From positions 124,001-188,000 of the forward strand of contig NZ_FUYK01000003.1 in the NCBI RefSeq assembly GCF_900167955.1: a stretch of DNA of 64,000 nt. Reading direction: 5' to 3'. Under the pieces are notes generated by a model that had not been told where the DNA came from, ran no database searches, and saw only the letters and a list, made by a program, of their open reading frames with translations. This document shows, piece after piece, positions 35,364 to 44,327 of the stretch; the first letter of the stretch is position 1, and each line of letters begins with the position of its first letter. Source of the DNA: Candidatus Nitrosotalea bavarica. Lineage in GTDB: Archaea; Thermoproteota; Nitrososphaeria; Nitrososphaerales; Nitrosopumilaceae. A program made the translations under genes and the position numbers.

Positions 35364-36641
35364 TCTTTCAGGATCACGGGGGTATAGTACAACCTCTCTA
35401 ACATTATCAATCTGGGTTAAAACAGCCATCAGCCTATCCAAACCCAATCCCCAACCAGAATGAGGCGGCATTCCCCAATCAAATGCTCTCAAATGGTCTT
35501 CAAATTGTACCGGATCTAGTCCTTGTTCTATCAGTCTAGATTTTATCTTGGCAGGGTCATGTAGTCTTCTACCTCCAGATGACAATTCAAGATATCCAAA
35601 TTGCAGGTCAAATGATTTTGAAGTTGTAGGGTCGTCTTCTTTTTCATGGATGTAAAACGGCTTTAGTTTAAGTGGCCAATCAGTCAAAAAGTAAAATCCA
35701 GGATGAATCTCACCAAGTTTTCTTAGATGAGAATCAAGTAAATCGTCTCCAAATACAAGAGCAAGTCCTTGTTTTCCAAGCTCTTCGATTGCTTGCCGGT
35801 ATGTTACCCTATCAAAAGGGGCATTTGGTTTTCTAATTTCAATTCCTAAATTCTTTTGCTCTTCAATACAGTTTTTTTCTACATATTCAAAAACAGATAC
35901 AACTAGTTTTTCCAAAATATCCATGACATCAGTATAATCCATAAATGCAGATTCAATGTCAACACTGGTAAATTCAGTCAAGTGTCTTACAGTATGAGAT
36001 TTTTCAGCTCGATAAAAAGAAGATATTTCAAATATTCTCTCAAGGCCAAGTGTTAGTTGCTCTTTGTAAAGTTGTGGGCTCTGTGCAAGATATGCCTGCT
36101 TGTCAAAATATTTTAAAGAAAATAAATTAGCTCCACCTTCACTTGCGCTTCCAATAATTTTCGGAGTGTTTACTTCAAGAAAACCAAGTTCAGTAAGCAT
36201 CTTGCGAATAGAAAGAAGAACATGATGTCGTATCTTAAAGATGGATGCAGTTTTTTGGTTACGAAGATCAAGCGCTCGTGCGTTTAATCTATTATCAATC
36301 CCACTTTCTAGCCTACCAAGTGGATCTATTGGTAGAGGATGTATAGCCCTTGATAGAATCTCAATTTTTTCAGCCTTTATTTCATATGCAAAATCTCGCG
36401 CTTTTGATTCCTGTACCGCACCAGCAATTCTTACCACGCTTTGTCGGCTAAGATCTTTGACTTGTTGTAGATTTTCCGGACCCGCAACTACAATCTGTGA
36501 TACGCCCGTGATATCCCTCAAAGTAAGAAATGTGAGTTTTCCTAATTCTCGTAAATCTTCCACCCAACCTGCAACTATGACTTTTTGACCCTTCATTGAA
36601 GGTCCAAGTGCTCCTATGTTGTGAGTTTTTGTGATATCCAT
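35352..36641 (-). CDS. aspS: Aspartyl-tRNA synthetase (archaeal type)
   Basis: 429 residues from ATG 36641. N-terminal OB-fold anticodon-binding domain (about 15-100; VIVAGWVEDLRELGKLTFLTLRD) and class II catalytic domain with motif 2 (FEISSFYRAEKSHTVRHLTEFTSVD) and motif 3 (GWGLGLDRLMAVL). The archaeal form is often non-discriminating, charging both tRNA-Asp and tRNA-Asn when AsnRS is absent; this cannot be judged here. A TTG at 36665 is in frame but overlaps the upstream gene, so the ATG is preferred. Confidence 0.94.
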   Translation of the reverse strand: MDITKTHNIGALGPSMKGQKVIVAGWVEDLRELGKLTFLTLRDITGVSQIVVAGPENLQQVKDLSRQSVVRIAGAVQESKARDFAYEIKAEKIEILSRAIHPLPIDPLGRLESGIDNRLNARALDLRNQKTASIFKIRHHVLLSIRKMLTELGFLEVNTPKIIGSASEGGANLFSLKYFDKQAYLAQSPQLYKEQLTLGLERIFEISSFYRAEKSHTVRHLTEFTSVDIESAFMDYTDVMDILEKLVVSVFEYVEKNCIEEQKNLGIEIRKPNAPFDRVTYRQAIEELGKQGLALVFGDDLLDSHLRKLGEIHPGFYFLTDWPLKLKPFYIHEKEDDPTTSKSFDLQFGYLELSSGGRRLHDPAKIKSRLIEQGLDPVQFEDHLRAFDWGMPPHSGWGLGLDRLMAVLTQIDNVREVVLYPRDPERLFP

Positions 36642-36651
36642 TAAATCTAGC

Positions 36652-37161
36652 CTACTTTCTTTCAAATTCCACTACTAGTTCTATCTTTCGAAGATCGTGC
36701 ACAATTGCAATCACCTGGTTTACATCTATTGGAAATTTTGATGTCTTTTTTCCAGACACTATGACTTTGGTTTTTCTAAGACCGCCAAGGGCCCAAACTT
36801 GGTTTATTGCAAGTATTTTGATTGGAAAGAATACGTCTTCAATGAATTTCTTGTCATCAGAGTCTTGGTGAACAAGCCAGATTTTTCCTGAAAATTCACC
36901 TTGAAGTATACGATAAAGCTCCCTACTTTGCCTAATCGTCATAATATCCTGGCTACCAAGATATATTACAAAATCACCGTTTGATTCACGACATGAATTT
37001 AAGGTGAATTTTTCTATTTGTGGTATCTTTTGAGAAAGTTTTACTAGTTTCATAGAAGCATCTACATCCGCCTTGGTCAGTACGCCTTGATCTAATTTAG
37101 ATTCACATTGAGGACACAGTATGCCATTCATTGCATCAAAATTACAAATTGGCGTTCTCAT
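36652..37161 (-). CDS. NusA-like/KH-related RNA-binding protein
   Basis: 169 residues. The N-terminal zinc-like segment has CNFDAMNGILCPQCESKL, followed by a helical part and a region with a KH-like character (VFFPIKILAINQVWALGG, and basic KTKVIVSGKKTSKFP). Related proteins in Thaumarchaeota are annotated as transcription elongation factor NusA-like. It is upstream of aspS on the same strand (10 bases before the aspS ATG), and probably co-transcribed with it. The exact molecular role is uncertain. Confidence 0.65.
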   Translation of the reverse strand: MRTPICNFDAMNGILCPQCESKLDQGVLTKADVDASMKLVKLSQKIPQIEKFTLNSCRESNGDFVIYLGSQDIMTIRQSRELYRILQGEFSGKIWLVHQDSDDKKFIEDVFFPIKILAINQVWALGGLRKTKVIVSGKKTSKFPIDVNQVIAIVHDLRKIELVVEFERK

Positions 37162-37218
37162 GGAAATCGATTTTTTGCCTGTAAAACTGAAAGATAAACT
37201 ATTCGAAATTAGGTTCTG

Positions 37219-37548
37219 TCAAGTTGAAGGGTGATCGGTATTTTTCTTTATCGTGTTACATTTCGGGTGATGGGCTTCTTTTGTAGAGGATAACTTCAAT
37301 ATGGAAGTTAAGTCGTGCCTACTATACCATAATCGATTATTGTTTAATTTTATGATGGAATTTTCTTTCTTGAACTGTAAACTGAATCGCCCATCAGTAT
37401 TTTCTATTAATACTGCAGGTATTTGGTCATATGGTGCCAATACACTAAAAATAAAATTTTCTTCATTACTGGTTTCTTTATCGTATGACCAGCACAGATC
37501 CAGATCAATATCAGAAAAAGGTAGGCTCTCAAGTGTTTTGTATTTCAT
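37219..37548 (-). CDS. Hypothetical protein
   Basis: 109 residues from ATG 37548. Beta-rich and polar, with an Asn/Lys-rich end; no motif, signal or membrane segment recognised. The plus-strand frame across it (37301-37555) lacks a promoter and has a less convincing composition. It could be a fast-evolving thaumarchaeal orphan. The 57 bases between it and the NusA-like gene show nothing. Confidence 0.4.
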   Translation of the reverse strand: MKYKTLESLPFSDIDLDLCWSYDKETSNEENFIFSVLAPYDQIPAVLIENTDGRFSLQFKKENSIIKLNNNRLWYSRHDLTSILKLSSTKEAHHPKCNTIKKNTDHPST

Positions 37549-37716
37549 CTATTAGTCAATATTCTGTTTTTTGTGATTGATTTTAGATCTATTTTTAGAT
37601 TATGATTGATAGTTTTGTCAAATTATAGACAGAACATTCATTCCTGTCAAGTCCATCACGGAATATTTAAGAAACATACAAAACTCAAATGTACCGCTCA
37701 TCCATAGTGTAATCAT

Positions 37717-38652
37717 ATGGTATTTTTGTCTGTAAATGATCTGGATGTTCAATACCAGAGTCAAGGAAAAAAGGTACATGCTATAGACCACATATCATTT
37801 TCCTTGCAAGAAAAAGAGTCAATTGGCATAGCGGGAGAAAGTGGTTGTGGCAAGAGTACACTTGGTCTTGCCATTATGAAAACACTTCAGGAAAATGCAA
37901 GTGTGTCAGGTGAGATTCTTTTTGATGGTAAATCAATTTTGGCCATTCCAGATCCAGAGTTTACAAAAAATATCCGATGGAAGCAGATATCCATGGTCTT
38001 TCAAGGAGCAATGAATTCTCTAGATCCGGTCTTTACCATTAAAAAACAATTTGAGGAAATTCTAAAAAAGCATGATTTTCATGAAGATTACAAACAAGTA
38101 ATAGAGTCTGCAATATCTTCAGTTGGATTACCACGTTCAGTTTTAGACAAATATCCACATGAGATAAGCGGCGGTATGAAGCAGCGAGTTGTAATTGCAA
38201 TGGCTCTAATTTTAAAACCAAAAATGGTGATTGCGGATGAACCTACCACAGCATTAGATGTGTTGGTTCAAGCACAGATTATGACATTATTAAAAAATCT
38301 CAAAAAAAGCGGACTAGGAATCATGTTAATTTCTCATGACTTGGGAATAATTTCCGAAATTGCAGAAAAAATAGGCATCATGTACGCAGGTCAGATTGTA
38401 GAGTTTGGCCTGCTATCAGACATTTATAAAAATCCAAAGCACCCCTATACTTTTGCCCTATTGAATTCAATTCCCAGTCTAAACAATACAACAAAAATCA
38501 CATCACTAAAGGGCAGTCCACCCAGTATGACAAACCTCCCAAGCGGTTGTAGATTTTATGATAGATGTCCACAGGCAATGGAAAAATGCAAGAAAGAACC
38601 TCCCAAAGTTATGACTTCATCAGGTTTTGTGATGTGCTGGTTATATGAATAA
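37717..38652 (+). CDS. oppD: ABC transporter ATP-binding protein (OppD/DppD family)
   Basis: 311 residues. Walker A GESGCGKST (about residues 41-49), Q-loop, signature ISGGMKQR, Walker B MVIADEPTTALD, and H-loop ISHD. The C-terminal extension with RFYDRCPQAMEKC supplies cysteines of the OppD/DppD Fe-S or zinc-like motif (C-x5-C in CRFYDRC). The partner OppF at 39721 is frameshifted, and no permease or binding protein is in the window. It imports peptides, nickel or other solutes in this family. It starts at ATG 37717 about 50 bases after a TATA-like element. Confidence 0.93.
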   Translation: MVFLSVNDLDVQYQSQGKKVHAIDHISFSLQEKESIGIAGESGCGKSTLGLAIMKTLQENASVSGEILFDGKSILAIPDPEFTKNIRWKQISMVFQGAMNSLDPVFTIKKQFEEILKKHDFHEDYKQVIESAISSVGLPRSVLDKYPHEISGGMKQRVVIAMALILKPKMVIADEPTTALDVLVQAQIMTLLKNLKKSGLGIMLISHDLGIISEIAEKIGIMYAGQIVEFGLLSDIYKNPKHPYTFALLNSIPSLNNTTKITSLKGSPPSMTNLPSGCRFYDRCPQAMEKCKKEPPKVMTSSGFVMCWLYE

Positions 38653-38690
38653 ATAATTTCTAAAATATTTTTTAAAACAGAATTTTAGTT

Positions 38691-39638
38691 TTACTTGTTA
38701 AGACCTACGCCATTATAGTAGGAGTTGTACACTCGTAATGCGTTGGTCAAAGAATCGCTTTGGGCTTGAGCAATCATAGTATTTCTATCTCTACCTTGAG
38801 AATTAGTTGGGGTACTTGTCAAACCATAGTAGTTTGATTTCAAGGAGTTGATAGTCGCCTGATGAATCTGGTTGAATATCATTATAGCCTTTTCAAGTGA
38901 ATAAGCCGCTTGTGGAGGTAGATTTCTGCCACCATGATTCATCTCAGAGGTTATTGAGCCAGGCTTGTATGTAAATGGAATATTGGTACCAACATACGGA
39001 GTAAGATCAAGATACACTTGATCAATCTTTGCAAGTTGGCTAACTAGTGATGCTGCTTGTGCTTCAGCAGTTTGGGAATTCTGTCCAATCATGGTTTGTC
39101 TATCATAAGTGGCAGCTGTATCGGTTGGAGTGCTTGGGGCAAAGTTGGCATAATTTTGTTGAATCTTTACTAATTGACTCAAAACATCATTTGCTTGCAC
39201 AAGAGATGATGCGGTAGCACTATCAATCATAGCATTTCTATCCCTACCTTGAGAATCAGTTAGTGTACTTGTCAGATTAGCATAACCAGTAGAAGTATCA
39301 TATTGTAACTGTCTAACATGTATGTCATTAAATTGTGCTACTGCATTTTGTAGTGAAACTTGTGCTGCGGCATCAATATTTCTACCTCTGCTTGTTTCAT
39401 CAGTTGTAGTGCTGTTAAGTCCAGTCCAGTTTCTCTTTGCTGCATCCATATTAGCAAATTGATAGTATGTGTTGTACTTTTCAATAGCCTTTTGTTCTGA
39501 TGTTTGCATCCTTGCAGTAATATCAGACTGGGGATCATCTGCAAAGACAAATTGGTTCAAGTATGAGGAACCTGAGCTAAATAAGAATCCGGTAATCATT
39601 ATGACTGTCAATAATTTGTAGTTCACGAAATCTCTCAT
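38691..39638 (-). CDS. Secreted repeat protein between oppD and oppF
   Basis: 315 residues. A signal peptide (1 to about 33, ending VFA) and five imperfect repeats of roughly 45-55 residues. Repeat cores fall at about 72-98, 120-148, 166-196, 210-251 and 270-300; the best preserved is LTST-T-SQGRDRN-MI, with Asn/Thr-rich loops. Each unit couples a loop with a Gly-Arg-Asp/Asn motif to a helix. There is no transmembrane helix besides the signal. It is inserted on the opposite strand between two ATPase genes of one transporter family. Function unknown; an extracellular binding or structural protein is possible. Confidence 0.82.
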   Translation of the reverse strand: MRDFVNYKLLTVIMITGFLFSSGSSYLNQFVFADDPQSDITARMQTSEQKAIEKYNTYYQFANMDAAKRNWTGLNSTTTDETSRGRNIDAAAQVSLQNAVAQFNDIHVRQLQYDTSTGYANLTSTLTDSQGRDRNAMIDSATASSLVQANDVLSQLVKIQQNYANFAPSTPTDTAATYDRQTMIGQNSQTAEAQAASLVSQLAKIDQVYLDLTPYVGTNIPFTYKPGSITSEMNHGGRNLPPQAAYSLEKAIMIFNQIHQATINSLKSNYYGLTSTPTNSQGRDRNTMIAQAQSDSLTNALRVYNSYYNGVGLNK

Positions 39639-39720
39639 ATATTGAGCCTTTTAAAACTTTGCGATGGATAGATTTTCAGCCAGTGATCGCTTGATATATT
39701 TCCAATCACAACAAATACCA

Positions 39721-40724
39721 ATGGAAGAGATCCTTTCAGTCAATAATTTAAAAAAATACTTTACAAAAAAAGGATCATCGGGAGTAAGTAAAGATATCAC
39801 AAGAGTAGCCGATGGAATCTCATTTTCGATAAAAAATGGTGAGACGTTGGTATTGGCACATTTTCGATAAAAAATGGTGAGACGTTGGTATTGGCAGGCG
39901 AATCAGGTTCGGGCAAGACTACGATCGCCCGTATGATATTACGAGCAATAGAACCAGATTCAGGAACCGTAAATTTTGAGGGCCAAGAGATTACAAATCA
40001 ACAGGATCATCTAAGAAAAATTAGATTGGGTTGTCAGATGGTTCACCAGGATCCATATGCTTCCATCAATCCCAGAATGACTGTTCTAGACATAGTAAAA
40101 GAACCACTTGACATACACTCCATTGGGAATAAAAAAGAAAGAAACAAGTTAGTTTTGCAAGCACTAAGTCAGGTAAATCTAGAACCAGTAGAAGAGATTA
40201 CGGCAAAATATCCCCACATGCTATCAGGGGGACAAAGACAAAGAGTTGCATTAGCTCGTGCAATTGTAACAAAACCAAAAGTAGTCATTGCTGATGAACC
40301 TGTTTCGATGCTTGATGTATCAGTAAGAATTGGAGTTTTAGAACTTATGAAAAATTTACAGGAAAAGCTAAAGATTTCTTTTCTGTACATTACACATGAC
40401 TTGGCTACTGCAAATTATATTGGCAATAGAATTGCAATTTTATATCTTGGAAAGATTGTAGAGATTGGACCTATCAATGAAATTTTATCAAGCCCACGTC
40501 ATCCATATACTCAGGCACTCATAGATTCAATATCATATCCAGATCCAGAGAATCTAAAGAGGGACAAAAAGATTCACATCAATGATCCTATAGATGTAGA
40601 TGTGTATCAAGGCTGCAGATTCAGAGCTCGGTGTCCTTATGCCATTGAAAAATGCAAGCAAGAACCATTACTTGAAGAAATTTCAGAGGGCCGACAAGTT
40701 GCATGCTTTGTTAAGATAAACTAG
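39721..40724 (+). pseudogene. oppF: ABC transporter ATP-binding protein (OppF family), frameshifted by a 38-bp tandem duplication
   Basis: The N-terminal part from ATG 39721 (EEILSVNNLKKYFTKKGSS...) runs in frame 1 to NGETLVLA, then meets stop TAA 39868-39870. The remainder (LVLAGESGSGKTTIARMI, signature LSGGQRQR, Walker B VVIADEPVSMLD, C-terminal CRFRARCPYAIEKC) is in frame 3, open from about 39843. Removing one copy of the 38-bp repeat restores a continuous 321-residue OppF, the normal length. As written, the gene cannot make a full protein unless a frameshift occurs. A TATA-like TGATATAT near 39690 precedes it. It overlaps smc by 4 bases. Confidence 0.85.
39821..39896. repeat. Perfect 38-bp tandem duplication
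   Basis: The 38 bases at 39821-39858 are repeated exactly at 39859-39896, beginning CATTTTCGAT and ending TATTGGCA. 38 is not a multiple of 3, so the repeat shifts the frame of the OppF gene. Perfect identity implies a very recent event, an assembly artefact or phase variation by slippage. Confidence 0.95.
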
Positions 40725-43700
40725 TTTGCTACTTCAGATACATTAGAAATTCTATGTGAGACCACATGTGATACTCCATTTCTTGGAAATACACCATAAA
40801 TGAGAGTTGCCTTCTTTACTACAGAGTCTTTAAGTGAAACCATGATCATCTGACTTCCTTTTGATCTATCTTCAAGTATTGTAGAAAGTCGTTCAGTGTT
40901 TAATGCATCAAGGTGTGCATCAACTTCGTCTAAAAGATAGAAGGGAGACGGTTTTAGTTTTTGAAGGGCTAACAAAAAGGTAATTGCAGCAAGTGTTTTT
41001 TCTCCACCACTAATTGATGTAGATTCTCTTTTTGGTTTATTTGGAAATTGTACAAGATATGATATGCCTGATGAAAATATGTCATCTTCATTTTGAATCT
41101 CAAGCCATGCATTACCTCCTGTCATTTTGCTAAATATTTCACGGATATCCTTGTCTACTTTATCATATGATTCCAAGAATGTCTGACGTTTGCCCTTGTC
41201 AATCTCTTCAATGAATTTCACTATAGAGTTTCTTTCTTCTTCAAGTTCATTCTTTCTTGAAGACATGGAACGATACCCGTTTGAGATTTCCACATATGTT
41301 TCAGGAGCCCTAGTATTCAGAGAGCCCGACAGTTTTCTCTTCTCTGACTCTAATTCAATAAGAATTTGATCAACGTCAAAGGACTCCAAAAGTGTGTCAT
41401 ATCCATAGGATTCCAATGTCTTTCTGATTCGGCTTTCATTTTCTGCCAGATCCTGAATATCACGCGATATAGAATCAGATTGTCGCTCCATGCCGTTTAC
41501 TTCTTTACTCAAAGTCCTTTCAGATTCATACAGTCCTTTTAGTTTAGAATCATATTCTTTTAGCGTGGATACGGACGTTCCAGAAGTGGATATCAATTGT
41601 TGTTCTTTTTCTCTCAAAGTAACAAGTAAGGAATCAACACTTTCTTTCTCTTTTGCAAGTGCCCTTGACTGGACTTCGATATCATATTTTTCATGATTTA
41701 TTGAGGACTGTTCTTGAGTCAAAAGCCTCACATTTGCTTTGAATGAATTTTCTTCATTTCCCAGGTTGGTCAAATTACCAGTCAACTCTCTAAACTGAGT
41801 CGAGATGGCACTATGAGAACTCAGAAGATTAGAGCGCTTTTCATTTAGCGTTGAGAGTAGACTTGCTACCCTAGTCTGGCCCTCATCGGCATAATTTTCA
41901 TTAGTAAGAGAGATGCGTTCTTCAAGAGATGACTCGTATGACTGTAATTTGGATAAATTAACCAAGATGCTCTCTTCCCTTCTTCGTAATTGAGAGATCC
42001 TTGAGGTGTGTTGCTCTTCAGACATGTTTAGCGTTTTCAATTTTATCTTTATGTCAGAAAGACCAAGGCTGACATTTGTAAACCCAGTCTCAGATGAGTT
42101 GTATCGGTTATCAAGGCGGTCCATAATTCCTTCAAGTTTTTTTAGCTGTGCCTTTTTATTTTGAATAAATCTTCTCAATAATTCAATAGATTCAACCAGT
42201 CCGTCTACAGAGGTACTTAACAGAATTATTTTTGTCAGGTGTGATACTTTAGAGTTTACATCAATTACAACAGCATTTGCGTCAGCTTCAAAGAATTGTC
42301 CGTCAGTAGTTACTGATCTATAACCCTTCTTTGACAACTCGTATGCTTTCTCCTTTGAATCCACCAGTATAATGTTTCCAAAAATGAAGTTCTTAAGTGA
42401 GTCAAACTTTTCCTCACACTGTACAAATTCAGATAACACTCCAAGTACACCGGGTTCTTTAGTGATTGAAATTTTAGAGTTTGATATTGCGTCAAGTGGT
42501 ATTATCCTAATCTTTGGTAATTTTTTCTCTTGTGCAAATTCAGCTAGTCCAAGTAAAGTAGCAAAATCATTTACAACCAATCCCTTGAGCCAATCAGAAC
42601 CAACTGCTAATAGTGGACGTTCATATTGTTTATCCCACGTTAGAATCTCAAAGACTAGGCCTTGTATTCCAAGTCGTTTTGAATCTTCTTTGAGTTTTGC
42701 TATAGAATAATCTTCGTGCATTACTTCTTTTACAACTTTGATCTTTGCTTCATATTGTGCAGCAGCCTTGCTTGCTTTTTCAAAGATCAGTGTTGTCTCC
42801 TCGATATCTTTCTCTATCTTGACACGTCTCTCGCGTAGATTCCCAAGTCTTGATTTTAGATCATTGATTGCTGCCTCATGACCGGTCCTTACTTGATGAA
42901 GTCTTCTCTCAAGACCCAAGAGATTATCCTTCTCATCAAGTATGGATTTTATTCTAGATGAGTTTTGTTCTATTTTATTTTTAATATCATCGCTTTCTTG
43001 TTCTAGTTTTGATAAAGAAAGCTTTGTTTCGTTTAATTGGTCTGAAAGACTTCTTATTTTTTCATCAACGCGCATTTTGTTTGTTGCAATCTGTGATTGT
43101 TGCTTTAACACTTGGTTGATTTCAGAGTCTACCGAAGTAAGTTCAACATTTGTAGTCTTTCTTGTTTCGTTAATTGTAGCGATCGAATTTTTTAGTTCAA
43201 TTATTTGATTTTCCAATATAGTGCGTCGTTCATTTAATGCTGTAAGATCAGATTGAATTTCAGGCAATCTAGAATCAATCTGTGAAAGCCTTCTTGCATT
43301 AGTGGCAAGCTTGCTGTTTGCAGATTCAAATTGATGCATTGCAGATGCAAGTTCAGAGTCAATTGTGGCCTTTGCTTGATTGTACACATTTACTTCGTCC
43401 ATGAACTTTTGTTTTTCTTCTTCAAGTTTTTTTATTTCATCACGCAGTTGTGTACGTTGTTCATCAAGTTTCTTGGATTCAGATTGGATGGCGTGAAGAT
43501 TTCTCTCCTTTGAAATTTTTGCCGTTTCAATGTCTCGTAGTTTATTTGAAGATTGAATCGCGTATAGTCTTTTTAGCTCTTTATCGATAACATCAAATCT
43601 GAGTTGGTCATTTCTTTCTTCTTCTAGCTCATCGATGCGTTTTTTGATCTCATCCATTCTAGCAAGGGCAATCTCAAGTCTTCTATCTGCCTCATCGAGT

Positions 43701-44245
43701 TGTTTTAGTGATTCTGTCTTTTTTTCGTCAAAATATGCCAGTCCTATAATATCCTCTATTATTTTCCTTCTTTCTTCAGCATTAAATTCAGAGATTCTAG
43801 TGATAGTTCCCTGCTGTACAATGTTGAGTTTATGAATGCCACAATTTGCCACCTCGAGAATATCCAAGACATGGTTTCGTAGCACCTTTTTTTGGTTTAA
43901 ATAGTAAACATTCTCTCCATTTTCGTCCATTTCCCTAGTTATGATTACAGCATTCGAGTCTACAGGAATCTTTCTGTCGGTATTATCAAAATGGCAGCTC
44001 ACACGTGCTATCTTGGCACCGTGCTTTGCATTATCAACATCATGTAGTAATGAACGAAGCTTGTCCACTCTCATTATCTTAGGAGAGTTTTCACCAAGAG
44101 AAAACGAGATGGCATCAAGTATGTTACTCTTGCCAGAACCGTTTGCTCCAGATATTGCAACTAATCCTTGTTCAAAATTAACTATGGTATTCTTATATCC
44201 AAAGGACTTGAAGCCAAATATCTCTAGCTTGCGTATATGGACCAA
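40721..44245 (-). CDS. smc: Chromosome segregation protein SMC
   Basis: 1174 residues, normal length. N-terminal Walker A at ISGANGSGKSNILDAISFS (about 33-41), two long coiled coils (about 170-500 and 670-1000) separated by a hinge (about 515-660), and a C-terminal domain with signature ISGGEKTLAAIT and Walker B PFYLLDEVDAHLD. SMC organises and segregates the chromosome with ScpA/B partners. It starts at TTG 44245. No kleisin gene is adjacent. The 3' end overlaps oppF by 4 bases. Confidence 0.97.
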   Translation of the reverse strand: MVHIRKLEIFGFKSFGYKNTIVNFEQGLVAISGANGSGKSNILDAISFSLGENSPKIMRVDKLRSLLHDVDNAKHGAKIARVSCHFDNTDRKIPVDSNAVIITREMDENGENVYYLNQKKVLRNHVLDILEVANCGIHKLNIVQQGTITRISEFNAEERRKIIEDIIGLAYFDEKKTESLKQLDEADRRLEIALARMDEIKKRIDELEEERNDQLRFDVIDKELKRLYAIQSSNKLRDIETAKISKERNLHAIQSESKKLDEQRTQLRDEIKKLEEEKQKFMDEVNVYNQAKATIDSELASAMHQFESANSKLATNARRLSQIDSRLPEIQSDLTALNERRTILENQIIELKNSIATINETRKTTNVELTSVDSEINQVLKQQSQIATNKMRVDEKIRSLSDQLNETKLSLSKLEQESDDIKNKIEQNSSRIKSILDEKDNLLGLERRLHQVRTGHEAAINDLKSRLGNLRERRVKIEKDIEETTLIFEKASKAAAQYEAKIKVVKEVMHEDYSIAKLKEDSKRLGIQGLVFEILTWDKQYERPLLAVGSDWLKGLVVNDFATLLGLAEFAQEKKLPKIRIIPLDAISNSKISITKEPGVLGVLSEFVQCEEKFDSLKNFIFGNIILVDSKEKAYELSKKGYRSVTTDGQFFEADANAVVIDVNSKVSHLTKIILLSTSVDGLVESIELLRRFIQNKKAQLKKLEGIMDRLDNRYNSSETGFTNVSLGLSDIKIKLKTLNMSEEQHTSRISQLRRREESILVNLSKLQSYESSLEERISLTNENYADEGQTRVASLLSTLNEKRSNLLSSHSAISTQFRELTGNLTNLGNEENSFKANVRLLTQEQSSINHEKYDIEVQSRALAKEKESVDSLLVTLREKEQQLISTSGTSVSTLKEYDSKLKGLYESERTLSKEVNGMERQSDSISRDIQDLAENESRIRKTLESYGYDTLLESFDVDQILIELESEKRKLSGSLNTRAPETYVEISNGYRSMSSRKNELEEERNSIVKFIEEIDKGKRQTFLESYDKVDKDIREIFSKMTGGNAWLEIQNEDDIFSSGISYLVQFPNKPKRESTSISGGEKTLAAITFLLALQKLKPSPFYLLDEVDAHLDALNTERLSTILEDRSKGSQMIMVSLKDSVVKKATLIYGVFPRNGVSHVVSHRISNVSEVAN

Positions 44246-44327
44246 TGCATCCGATAGCGTTTGAGCTGAAATAACAGATTATTGCCAAGTTTCATTGAGC
44301 TGCTGAATAAAAATTATAATGTGAGAT

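Noticed and set aside
37301-37555. Plus-strand ORF of 84 codons antisense to the hypothetical gene at 37219
   Set aside because: It lies fully over the opposite-strand ORF, has no TATA element at the right place and an unconvincing composition. One of the two may be real; the minus-strand frame was preferred with low confidence.
39664-39720. Start of oppF at the upstream ATG 39664
   Set aside because: The 19 residues before 39721 have no OppF similarity, and a TATA-like element near 39690 puts the transcript start just before ATG 39721.
39821-39896. CRISPR or mobile-element signature
   Set aside because: There are only two adjacent copies with no spacers, no terminal inverted repeats and no transposase. 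It is a simple tandem duplication.
42310-43835. Several plus-strand ORFs of 60-112 codons inside smc
   Set aside because: They are shadows of the coiled-coil codons on the opposite strand, rich in Ser/Phe/Leu, without promoters or motifs.
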